Positions 7,957 to 17,972 of a DNA stretch of 24,369 nucleotides are shown piece after piece. The translations under genes were made by a program, and so were the position numbers. The first letter of the stretch is position 1. Every line of letters begins with the position of its first letter. A model generated the notes under the pieces. The model was not told where the DNA came from, searched no databases, and was given only the letters and a program-made list of their open reading frames with translations. The stretch comes from Didymodactylos carnosus. Its lineage: Eukaryota > Rotifera > Eurotatoria > Philodinida > Philodinidae. The DNA is taken from contig CAJNOQ010002430.1 of NCBI GenBank assembly GCA_905250885.1, positions 1 through 24,369 on the forward strand, read 5' to 3'.

Positions 7957-10839
7957 CTGACATCCACATCAAGCAATTATCGTTCACGTCAGCGACAGTT
8001 ATTAGCCGATTTAGAGGAAGGCAATTTAGATATTGAAGCACAATATGCTACAGTGAGAGATTCGTCTTCTAGCTCTTCTGATAAGTCGTTTTCCTCTTCG
8101 ACGAATCTCTCACCTCCTTCCACACAACCATTGCATCAACTCGTATTTGTAAGTTATTACATTATATTTGTTTATGGTTGTTCCTGTCTTCCATAATGTT
8201 CTGCTATGTCATAGACTGATGAAAATGAGCAAATGGACATCGATGAAGCTGATGGAGGCACCAGTTCCTCCGATAACAGTAGTTTGTCTTTGGACATAAA
8301 TGATGCTGATACAAATAATAGCGATGGTATTTTTATTCCAAAGGCAAGCATATTTCGTGAAATTGGTTCTATAAACCGTAACAAAAGGTGTTGATAAGCT
8401 ATGTTTGTTCTCTTTAGAAAACAGTTTCAATCGAAGATGTAGAAAATATGCTAATATTACTCAAATATCGTCATAATTTAACAGAGGCTGTTATTGGTGA
8501 TCTAATTTATTATACATCATTTGTTTACAGTCTCATTAATTAGACCAGATTTAAACGTTAAGTCAATTTATAGGATAAAAAAATCAATATACAACAAATG
8601 TCCTATAGAAATCGAAAAGGAACAATTAATCATGTGTCCGAAATGTAATAAATTATCTGACTCACTTCATCACTGTACAAACGATATATGTAGATATCAA
8701 ATGGGCCATATTGGTGATGATCCAATTAAATTTGAAGTTTTAAGTGTTGAACAACAATTGCAGCTTCTATTTAGATGTTATGATTTTTATGAAGCTGTTA
8801 CACGAACAACGTTTGATAATGACCCATCAGACATAACGGTATCAAAAGAATACTCAAAACGAATAACACGAGAGCGTTTAATGAATCCAAACATTATTAG
8901 AATAACATTTCAGTTTCATTGTGACGGAATTAAGGTATATGCTCAAAACAATAATTTATCAGTTTGGCCATTATACTTCGTTGTTAATGAAATACCGTTA
9001 AGAACCCGTTTTTCATATGAAAATATGCTGCTGTATACATGTTGGCCAGCACATACCAAAATAGATCGAAAAAGAATGGTCAGTTTACTAGAACATATGG
9101 CTGAAATAATGTCTCCACTTGAAAATGGCATTAAACTAATGAATCCTTACAATGAAGAAGTTGAGGTATAGTTTTAAAAAATAGTATAGTTTTATATATA
9201 TTAAAAATAGGTATAGTTTTTTAAAAATTTTAATTCTGGCTTAAAATGCACCTGCTTACTTCGACTTATTGTTATTTTTTGCGCTTCTTTATCATGAGGT
9301 TGCTCAAATTTCTGAATTCAGGCTCGCGCTTATATTTTTATATCACCTGTCGACAAACCGGTACGTTGTAAGGTACAAAATCATAAACAGTTTAATGGTG
9401 AATACGGTTGTGGGATTTGTGAGCAGTCAGGTAAAAACTGTTCCATTCTTCAGAAAAATTAAAATATTACTTTTGTTACTGTTACTAGGACAAATGCTGA
9501 AAGAAATAGATCCGGAAAAGTATTCGGCTAGCCGAGCACTGGTGTATCCATATAATAACGACGAGCCAGATGGCCCGTTAAGAACACGTGAATCAATTGA
9601 TGATTGTGCCGATAAAGCTGGTGATACCAAGAAATGTGTTAGAGGTGTTTCTGATCTTCGTCCATTTTCCACCTTAAAACATTTCGACATCGTTCATGGT
9701 TATGTAATCGAAACAATGCACGGTATTCACTTGGGAGCACTGAAACGTTTATATTCGTTATGGTTCAATAGTAATTTAACCGCTCCATGGTGTCTTCGAT
9801 CATATATAGATGAAATTAATAATAATATAAAAGAAAATGTGTATGTTCCATCTGGTGTTAGTAGAACAGTTAGAAAAATTAAATACGTTCACAAATGGAA
9901 AGCAAATGAAATACGTATTTTTTTCTTCTGTTATTTTCCGATCTTAGTTAAACATCTCCCTAATGAATATTCTGAAAATTATTTATCATTTATACATGCC
10001 ATATTTCTCTTATGTACAACAAAAAAAACGGGGGATGAAGTTCAAAAAGCAACAATTCTATTAAATTCATTTGTTGAAAATTTTGAGAAACTTTATTGGT
10101 TTGAAGAGATGGTATCCGTCATTCACGATATGTTACATTAGGTTTACATGTAGAAGTGTATAATGCTATTCATTCATGGTCCGGCTTTGGATTTGAAAAT
10201 TTGAACGGTTTATTGGTAGAGTCAGTCCATGGTATGAAAAATCCTTCAACACAAATAATAAATTCATTTGTTTTATTCTTAAAATGTTTATATATTTTCA
10301 ATCAAGACAAAGATCTTACGTCAATATTTCGTGAGTTCGGGTCAAAAATTCTATTAAATAAAAAAAAGGAATCATCAGCAGTATGCATTTGTAAATTATT
10401 TTCGTGTCGTCTAGTAAAAAATAGAATTTTATTCTACTATTTCGTTTCAATTAATGTCGCAAATTATTATTATTGTAAAAAGGGTTGGTACAAAAACTCA
10501 CTGATACGTAGTAATTTATTTGCTAATCGAATATATGAAGATAGTGTGTTATTATTAGAACAAGATAGTATTATTCATTGTGTATGTATTATAAAGAAAG
10601 ATAATGATGAATGGTCATTTTTTGCACATACGTTTATAGAGGATCAGACAAAGCTGAATACAGTTTTAAATGGGTATAATAATAATCAACATCCATCGGT
10701 TTTGAATGTTGGAAATTCTAATGGTACTATAACAGAATATCCCTTATCTTCATTTAAAGAACGTTTGGCCGTAGTTGATGTAGAAGCGGAAAATATATTG
10801 ATTATTGTTCGTCTACCATGTTTTTGCGAGCATAATTAA
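7957..10839 (+). pseudogene. CACTA/EnSpm (Tnp2-like, CMC) transposase, multi-exon, frameshifted
   Basis: The best exon model is 7957-8148, 8215-8343, 8418-8496, 8531-9165, 9322-9430, 9489-10138 and 10141-10839. In order it shows a Ser/Asp-rich acidic N-terminus; RHNLTEAVI; a possible zinc-binding block (CPKCNKL...HHC...C); the catalytic-type motif FHCDGIKVY with SVWPLYFVVNEIP (D at 8923-8925); the block FNGEYGCGICEQSG, recovered only by splicing; IETMHGIHLGALKRL, where relatives usually have Asp instead of Glu; and FGFENLNGLLVESVHG. These blocks are typical of animal Tnp2-like transposases. Damage: one T is missing near 10138, so the frame hits TAG at 10139; no ATG opens the first exon (CTG at 7957); and the 34-nt gap at 8497-8530 is either a very short intron or a frameshift. 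The intron at 8344-8417 uses a GC donor. It would act in the nucleus on the ends of the surrounding element. Confidence is high on the family, moderate on the exact model. Confidence 0.8.
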
Positions 10840-11872
10840 ATGAGTTGTTAAAAGAAATTTGTTTTACCTATTTGTGCACAAATATTGGTTACAATCGACA
10901 GCTCACCTTATGTTTTTGCAAACATTGACGGTTAATGGAAAAACTGGCTGAGTAAAGAAAGAGGATAAATGGTAAAAATTTTAAAGCTCTTTATATATTG
11001 ACTAACATACATTAACAAAAATAAAACTAGTTCTTTTTTTCCTTTCACTAACCTAGCATACGGACAAGATCTTTTCTTTTCATATATATAGGAGCTGGAC
11101 GATCTGATGCCAATACAAGCGCACATAAAGACTTGATTGTCTCCCGCCAAGAATCTTATGAGATTTAAAAGACTTTTTAAAGACATCGATGTATAGTATT
11201 GAACTATATTATATAACTTATAATTAGCACGGGAATCGACAAAACAAATTGGTGATTTGTCGCCAACGAATCTTGCCACTTCAGAGAAGAATCTTTAACG
11301 AAAAAGATAAAAAATCAATAAAACTTAAACGAGGAATCTTGTCCGGTCTATCAAGACAAAATTGAGGATTCTTGTCTGAAATGACAAGAGACAAGAATCT
11401 TTCAAAAATACCCATAAGAACGTCGAGTAGTAACAGCGAAGAGGAAAAAAAGACATTTAGTCTATACAGAAAAGAAGAAGTGAAATAAAGTATCATAAAT
11501 ATCGGTTCTAAGTTATATATCCATGCATATATACTATTCTAACGTTTTCTCGCTAGAAAGATTTATATAGAGATACGCATTTTATGACTTATACGACAAA
11601 CACGTGCGTGATTGAAGAAATTTACGTTTTTTGTTTTCATTTTAAACGAAACGAAATAAATACTACCGTTATATAAGACAGTCAAACTGCTTGTATTTGC
11701 TTTTCCTGCTTTTGCAAAGTAGGATTAAATAAAAAAGTAACTAATTTACAGCGTAAGTACACAGCAGTTCCAGTGAGAGAGTAAGAACACTTAAGTCGTT
11801 CCTGCTTTATTCTTGCACAATTGAAATTTTTCTTTAGCTATTTTGTGTCTCAGAATAAGTCTACTTTATGAG
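10840..11872. other. Interior segment with scattered AAGAATCTTG-like motifs
   Basis: No gene is supported; open frames at 10932-11279 and 11281-11496 on the minus strand show no family motifs. Between about 11140 and 11400 the motif (A/G)A(A/C)GAATCTT or its complement GATTCTTG recurs six times. Two copies form a hairpin with 11-bp perfect arms and an 11-nt loop (11367-11377 with 11389-11399). Confidence 0.4.
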
Positions 11873-11941
11873 AAAATACACCAAATCTAAAGACTTCGTT
11901 GCTGTACTACAGCAACGAAGTCTTTAGATTTGGTGTATTTT
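11873..11941. repeat. Perfect palindrome, 34-bp arms, 1-nt centre
   Basis: The arms 11873-11906 and 11908-11941 are exact complements around a single C at 11907. It can extrude a cruciform or form a nearly loopless RNA hairpin. No coding content. Confidence 0.95.
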
Positions 11942-11947
11942 TTTCTG

Positions 11948-11984
11948 ACATTGATTGAGTCTATGGCATAGACTCAATCAATGT
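11948..11984. repeat. Second perfect palindrome, 18-bp arms, 1-nt centre
   Basis: The arms 11948-11965 and 11967-11984 are exact complements around a single G at 11966. It begins six bases after the first palindrome. Confidence 0.95.
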
Positions 11985-12464
11985 TTACTGTAGAAAGATC
12001 TCAAATAAAATACACAGAAGTGAGAAATGCATTACAGATTGATGTTTTTGTAGCGATTGTGAGTATCCTCGGTGTAAGATCGCTTTGTTGTTAGTGACTC
12101 TCAGGATGTAGCAAAGATCAGTTCGGTCCTATTTGACGCACAGAGGATTGGGGCTCAGCCATTCCGCCTCATTCATAGGATGCTAGAATGGCTCTAGAAC
12201 TGATATTAGCGGTAATATCTACGGATATACATTCTCTGAAAGTCCAAGGGTGAATGTTTTCTTCACATATGACAAATGTCACCTTATCGGTAATTTTCAT
12301 ACGCGAACTATAAAACATTAACTGCTCTCACTTTTATTTTGAGATCAAATACCAATTACATGTAGAACTCCAATTGAGAAATATACAGACGAACTTACAG
12401 AAATCAGAGATTGAAGCTGTTTTAGAAATATCTGTCAGGACTTTCTTAAAAGTTCAAATGAACG
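11985..12464. other. Interior segment, nothing recognised
   Basis: Unique-looking sequence of mixed composition without a supported gene or repeat. Confidence 0.4.
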
Positions 12465-12468
12465 TTAA

Positions 12469-13377
12469 CCCTTGTACTACCAACCAGGGTCCAAATGGAC
12501 CCTGTTCTCGGAAAAATGAAAATAAAATGAAAATATTTTGTTCAGAGTTCCGGTTTTCGCCATGCGAAAGAGGAGACTTGAGGGCATATTTTCACAAGCA
12601 AAATTATTTTCAGAAGAGTTTTCTGAAACAGATTTTCTAGGAGATCTTTGAAAAATCAGGTCGTGTGTCAGACTTTTCCAATAGGATTGTATTGATTTTT
12701 TTCATGAGCTGATAGCTCGGGATGTTTTCTTGAAAATGGAAGCCAGGCGAGGCCTTGATTTTGCGCGGTTCGGGCGTTGCATCGGATTTCCTACGAGTCC
12801 TAAGACTAACACCCGATGACTATTGGTAGCCTTAAAGACGGATGGACTATGAGTAATCAACCATGCTGAGTCTCGTGGCAATATTGGTTTTTAGAAAAAA
12901 TTAAAAATCTAGCGAAAAGCGAGTTTTACAAAATTAGGGTTTTCAGGCGGTTTTCACCTAATATTAGAAAATTCATTATTCACTCAAAATACATCAGAAC
13001 AAACTCAAAACCTCAGGATATGATTAATGTTGTCTGCTAAACGTGATCATAAGATCGAAAAGATCGAAAAAGCATATTTCTGTTAATACGTTTTCTAGAA
13101 ACCGTTTTGGAAAACCTTAGGGTTCCAAAGGGGGGTTCCAAGTTTCTAACACATGCTACAAATGTTCAGAGCCTGTATGCAAACAGCATAGTGTGAAACG
13201 CGTTTTTTGTATTAATTGTTCTAAATAAACAAAACCTATTAGTTTAGTCATTTTTGATTGACTAATACTTAGAAACAACTCAGTTTTAATCAGATGCTTG
13301 TTGAAAAGAGAAAAAGAATATCTTTCTCAAAATGCATTCTATTTTTATCGCTAAAAATAGGCTTGGGAGTACTACGG
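12469..13377. mobile_element. Non-autonomous piggyBac-like element with TTAA target duplications
   Basis: TTAA lies at 12465-12468 and at 13378-13381. The left end CCCTTGTACTACCAACC and the complement of the right end (CCGTAGTACTCCCAAGCC) are imperfect inverted repeats. The left end is followed by a hairpin cagggtcc/ggaccctg (12487-12506). TTAA duplications with CCCTT-type ends are the mark of the piggyBac superfamily. The interior has no transposase; the 88-codon frame at 12374-12640 runs across the left boundary and is not a gene. It is a 909-bp MITE-like passenger. Confidence 0.65.
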
Positions 13378-13381
13378 TTAA

Positions 13382-14113
13382 TGTAGTTCTATAACAAGTG
13401 GAAATGAATTAGAGAGAATGTTTACAAATAATATTGCTGTGCACTCATTTTGAGCTCAACCTTGAAGCAAGTCTAAGGTGAATGATTCGCCTTGATTGCA
13501 TTATGTTCCTGACGAGAAAACAGGGTAAAACATGATGGAATCAGTGTCGCAACTACCTTAAGAAACATTTTCTTTCATATCAAAACTTTTTCCATTCTTT
13601 TGTATAGAAATCGCTGCATAAAAGTTTATCGACATTAATATAACTTCTGTGATGGACTTTTATGTTCCTGTTTGCGAGTATTTAAAGTGCCTCTCTCTTG
13701 TTATACGCACATGTCTTTAAGGAATGTTCCTTACTTTTCTGGTTAAAGAATGAAGACCAGCAGTAACTATGAAAATTAGATATCGAGAACCTGTTGTTTC
13801 AACTAAACTCGAATATCTTGGACAAATAAAATGATATTATAGTACGACGAAGATATCGGATGACGAGGTAATTGGTCGTTGATTCATATTTAAACCTCAG
13901 CTTGTTACTTTAACAATAAGAATGTATTTTTTAATCCTTTTAGTCTATTGTATGATAATTAGTAATTATTTACACTTAAACTAATTAATTAATTCATAAT
14001 TTTAATTTAAATCTCATTAATCTCTCTTTGTGCGTGATGAATAAAGTCTTCTTTGCTGATCCGATGCACGTCAGCGGCATACACAATATCTGCACTAGTG
14101 CGTTGCTTATTTT
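13382..14113. other. Interior segment, nothing recognised except AT-rich runs
   Basis: No supported gene. The sequence leads into the duplicated exon/intron junction at 14114. Confidence 0.4.
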
Positions 14114-14176
14114 GACCAGGTTAAGAATTACGTATGTCAGACTTTGTTCTTATAATAAACAAAAATTATATTTTTT
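14114..14176 (+). repeat. Duplicated exon-intron junction, upstream copy
   Basis: This segment (accag, then GTTAAGAATTAC followed by gtatgtcagactttg) matches 14800-14863, which is the end of a real-looking exon and the start of its 63-nt intron. The splice donor GTATGT is retained. It indicates that a piece of the same gene, or of a paralogue, was duplicated about 685 bp upstream. Confidence 0.7.
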
Positions 14177-14359
14177 TTTGACCATTTTTAACTAATAAAT
14201 TTTCAAAAATTTCTTTTCCTCAAGAAAACGAGATGACCCCCTTCGAGATGAACACTATCACATATGTAACTGATCGTTCAACAAGCTTCCTGGTCCCTAG
14301 TTGGCAACTCCGTAGGAAAAAAAATATGATCAATGTTTTTTCATGCTGTTTGTCGTCAA

Positions 14360-14392
14360 CTATACTTGACTCAATAAGAGAGAGTCAGTATA
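14360..14392 (+). repeat. Hairpin immediately upstream of the tRNA-like sequence
   Basis: Ctatacttgactc pairs with gagtcagtatag (one bulged T), with a loop of about 9 nt. Its 3' end abuts the tRNA-like segment. Confidence 0.6.
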
Positions 14393-14462
14393 GATCCGCA
14401 GCACAGTGGTTTATGCAGAGAAAATGAATTTTTGCGTCGCCGGTTCGAACCCGACACGAATC
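14393..14462 (+). pseudogene. tRNA-like sequence (pseudo-tRNA or SINE head) with pol III terminator
   Basis: A 70-nt segment with an A-box-like CAGCACAGTGG at position 8, a perfect B-box GGTTCGAACCC inside a T-arm (GCCGG/CCGAC with one mismatch), and an acceptor stem with two mismatches (5' GATCCGC, 3' ACGAATC). It is followed at once by TTTTT (14463-14467). The anticodon stem can be drawn, but the loop lacks the usual U before the anticodon, so no amino acid is assigned. It is likely a decayed tRNA or a tRNA-derived SINE start rather than a working tRNA. Confidence 0.5.
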
Positions 14463-14740
14463 TTTTTGCTTTTTTCAAAATCTAGTGCTGTTTGAACACA
14501 AATCAAGTAATCATACAATGTCGAAGTATTTACGTTCTTTATATTTCAGATTTTTCCTATTGTAATGAACGACTCAGAGAAGAAAGATTATAAAAAAAAT
14601 ATTTTGCTTTAAAAAAAAAAATATAAAACAGTTGTTGAGAATAATAGAAAAATTGTGAAAGAATTAGACAACAAAAAAAGTTTTTGTTCGTGAGTTGCCA
14701 TCTACATGTTTCATAAAATATTGTATATTTTTTGTCGTTT

Positions 14741-15897
14741 CAGCTGCACCACCAAGTTCATGGATTCATCAAACATTGGCCATTATTCAGTCTCAACCAG
14801 CTGAGGTTAAAAATTACGTATGTCAGACTTTGCTCTTATAATAAAAAAGACTATATTTTTTCTCTCTGCTTTTACTTTAGAAAATTCTATTAGCACCAGA
14901 AGTTTTACGTTCATGCTTAAAGAAAACGCCAACATTCACTGCACGTGAAATTGTTAAATGTTTATTTCCTGATCAAGAAAAATTAACAACACTGAAAGCA
15001 TCTGATTTAAATCATGAATTATTCGGTTCAACGGGTAACCTTAAGACTTATTGAAAAGACGATAAAAAAATTAAAAAATTGTAGATTAAATCTTTCCGAG
15101 TACAGTTTCTCTTTTCAAAACTTCTGATCCAAAAGAAACCTTACCTAATATCTCTTTTGTTCTCATTTCTATTTTATCTAACTGTCTGGCATCATTTTTG
15201 ATCAGACAAGATTGAAGTTTGTTGCTGCGGTTGAGTATTCGTGTTTTCATCCTTCAAAGGTTTCGGTGCCGTATGCCCTATTGTCTGGATTGCACTTTAT
15301 TGTAGAATATAGGCCCAGTAACAAAAAAACAGTTAGCCGCTTTTATTATTTTGTGATCAAAATGGAAAGTTGATAAAGAGCTGTTGAGAAGATTTCTAAG
15401 TCATATCTAACTAGGCTACATTGCTAATCGAATTTCTTCGCTTGATTTATTGCTATGTTTTCTAACTTTAGAATATCTCAAAGATCGTTTTTCGCCACCA
15501 GTTGTTGTCGATCCTTGTAAAATCAAAAAGGGCATTACAAATGCTGGTGCAGAAGCTAGACAGTCGTTAGGATTTCTTGTTTTAAAAGTTCCAGAACGTT
15601 CAAATCGTGTCAGTAATCGAGACGGGTCGACAACAACGGCTGGAGATGGTCACAATTCTGATCAAACATCCTTATTGTCTCCACTTCAACCACCACCGTC
15701 GATCACTTTTGTCAAAACCGACGATTCGAATGCTCCCTTAACCGATTCAACCAACACAAAAAATACTCAATCACAACAAAAATGAAAAAAAAAAGACATT
15801 CTAATATACTCGATAGCGAATACGTCGAACATTTATCACCGAGAAAACGAAACGAAAATGATGATTCGATTTTTGAAACAATCAGTAACTATGACTA
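14741..15897 (+). pseudogene. Host-type multi-exon gene fragment (possible BEN-like region), broken at the 3' end
   Basis: Model: exon 14741-14817 (acceptor ttgtcgtttcag; reads APPSSWIHQTLAIIQSQPAE then VKNY), intron 14818-14880 (GTATGT...TTTAG, 63 nt), exon 14881-15036 (KILLAPEVLRSCLKKTPTFT, AREIVKCLFPDQEKLTTLKA), intron 15037-15470, then an exon in frame (EYLKDRFSPPVVVDPCKIKK, GITNAGAEARQSLGFLVLKV) ending in a Ser/Thr/Gln-rich tail and TGA at 15783. Blocks such as AREIVKCLFP, EYLKDRF and IKKGITNAGAEARQ weakly resemble the end of BEN domains (DNA/protein-binding modules), but this is a tentative reading. After an A-run the coding look continues in another frame (SEYVEHLSPRKRNENDDSIF) to TAA at 15895-15897, which suggests a homopolymer indel. 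No 5' start exon is found. It lies within the large element, so it is a possible captured gene. Confidence 0.55.
14800..14863 (+). repeat. Duplicated exon-intron junction, downstream copy
   Basis: Partner of 14114-14176. In this copy the exon and intron are readable as part of the gene fragment at 14741-15897. Confidence 0.7.
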
Positions 15898-15950
15898 ATA
15901 TGTTTTTTTTCTCCTTCATCCTTCATAGTGAAACGCCTATTATCTATTTT

Positions 15951-17121
15951 AGACACGAGCGAAAATAGATATTTTATGACTAATCTTCAAACAAGAAGAG
16001 ATGGCGGTCTTCGAGTTTCACTGACTGACAGTCCAGACTTGATCGATTATTCTTATAGAAAAATAAGTTTTGAAATCTTTGCAAGCATGTTTTTGAAAGA
16101 ATCCTTTAAAATCAGTCCGTATTTGAAAATTCGGCTTGGTCAAGTAACGCTGCAACCGCAGTGTTCATCCGTAACGTATTTCTGCATTTTATTTCTTTTA
16201 TAGTCTTTGAACGAAAGCAGATCCAGAGCTCTGCAACATCTTAAATTGAAGAGAAAAGTATCTTGAACATCTTGAGATGTTTTCACACTCTACGTTAACT
16301 TTTGTTCAAAACTGTAATAAAAATACAAACATTTAGTTTTTCGGATAAGTTCGGATAAGACCTATACCTATAAAGTAGGTAGGTATAGGTTAGAAAATAG
16401 TGATGTCATTTTGATTGGTATACAGTTACAAACAAAGTCATACTGCTCGAATTTTGTGTGTGCGAGTGCGTGTGCACGTTGAGTATGCGTGCATATAAAA
16501 ATACAAAGGCCTACTTTTCAAACTTATCCGAAAAACTAAATGTTTGTATTTTTATTACAGTTTTTGAACAAAAGTTAACGTAGAGTGTGAAAACATCTCA
16601 AGATGTTCAAGATACTTTTCTCTTCAATTTAAGATGTTGCAAAGCTCTGGATCTGCTTTCGTTCGACGACTATAAAAGAAATAAAATGCAGAAATACGTT
16701 ACGGATGAACACTGCGGTTGCAGCGTTACTTGACCAAGCCGAAGAGCGAAAATCCTAGAAGAGCACTTGTCCTAGACGAGAAAATGTCCGAAAGCTTTTG
16801 TCTTAGAAGAACAATAGTCTGAGAGCTTTTTCGCCGGTAGCCGATGTCCTAGGATAGCAAAAGTCCGCGAGGTAGGGAGTATGTGATCCAATACCTCTTG
16901 GGACTATACTCATATCAAAGAACAAACATTGTTCTATTTCAGTTTGTCAAATATGGACTGATTTTAAAGGATTCTTTCAAAAACATGCTTGCAAAGATTT
17001 CAAAACTTATTTTTCTATAAGAATAATCGATCAAGTCTGGACTGTCAGTCAGTGAAACTCGAAGACCGCCATCTCTTCTTGTTCGAAGATTAGTCATAAA
17101 ATATCTATTTTCGTTCGTCTC
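15951..17121. repeat. Large inverted duplication, arms about 400 bp, with one-sided insertion
   Basis: The left arm 15951-16350 matches the complement of 16522-17121 with few differences. The centre (about 170 bp) contains a small palindrome (tacctataaagtaggtaggta region) and a GT-rich stretch. The right arm carries about 205 extra bases at 16744-16948. A 91-codon frame at 15928-16203 covers the left arm (TNLQTRRDGGLRVSLTDSPD); it is not recognised and may not be a gene. It is either a foldback element or an inverted duplication of a segment next to the gene fragment. Confidence 0.85.
16744..16948. repeat. Insertion in the right arm with degenerate short repeats
   Basis: Absent from the left arm. 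It contains repeated short blocks of the form TGTCCTAGA/TGTCCGAAAG/TGTCTTAGAAG about every 20-28 bases from 16750 to 16860. It may be a small insertion or a sequence lost from the left arm. Confidence 0.55.
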
Positions 17122-17751
17122 TAAATAAGTAAATGAATCCTATCTTTCGCATTGGTTATTGTTTTTGTGAGGAGAAGTGAACCATTTCTTTTCGACTTAC
17201 CTTACACGTTGATGAAACAGTTTTTTTGATTTCTATTTTGAACTTTTTCTTATGTTGGTTGTTTTCTGTATTAACAGAGATTAGAAGTAGTTGCTTTTAA
17301 AAGAAATACATAGTGTGATGATATATTTCACCTGATTATGTACGTGTCCCACGCGGCGTATGTATGCGAGAAACGTTGTGTATGTTTTTATTCGATGTGA
17401 TCTGTATGTATCGATCTTATTGTAATATGACAAAGATCAGCTTTTTTCGTGTTATGATAGAACTGACCACGATTCATGTAATGAAACAAACACTTTTTAA
17501 ATGTTGCGGCGTTCGCTATTGTATACGTTTCGTTCTAAATCTTTACTGACAAAACAAATAATCTGAAGTTGTTCTTTACTGAGTTTTAAACAGGAAAAGA
17601 TTTACAAAACCTCTTGGTTGTGTGTTTGCTTATGGTTTGTCAATTAGTTTTTGTATCTTTAAACTCAGAAAAATCTAAGAAACAGCTTTTAGGGAACATA
17701 TTCTGAGAAATACTGGGTGAGAACTTTAGTAAAACAGCTCAATAAAAGAAA
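17122..17751. other. Interior segment, nothing recognised
   Basis: The 61-codon frame at 17364-17549 has no motifs. No RNA gene or repeat seen. Confidence 0.4.
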
Positions 17752-17972
17752 CGGCACTGATTTTTACCAGTGCGGCACCCATGCGGTACTGATTTTCACC
17801 AGTGCGGCACTTTTTTGCAGAAATATATCGGCACGGGTGCCGATCGGCACTGGTTCGGCACTTGCTTGGCACGGGTGCGCACTGGTGCCAATCAGTGCCA
17901 ATGACCGATGGCATGCCATGCGCACCGGTGCGCACTGGCAGTGCCGCACTGATTTTTACCGGTGCGGCACTG
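17752..17972. repeat. Right GC-rich subterminal cluster of CACTGG / GGTGCG motifs
   Basis: About 220 bases of overlapping cggcactg, accagtgcgg, gcacgggtgc and gcaccggtgcgc in both orientations. Near its two ends are three copies of the spaced form of CACTGATTTTYACCRGTGCGG. It mirrors the cluster at 5694-5835 but is longer. Confidence 0.7.

Noticed and set aside
9269..9488. N-terminal part of the long open frame before the DPEKYS segment
   Set aside because: The correct transposase sequence in this stretch is in another frame (FNGEYGCGICEQSG) with introns at 9166-9321 and 9431-9488.
10932..11279. 115-codon minus-strand frame as a gene
   Set aside because: No recognised domain; it overlaps a region of repeated AAGAATCTTG-like motifs.
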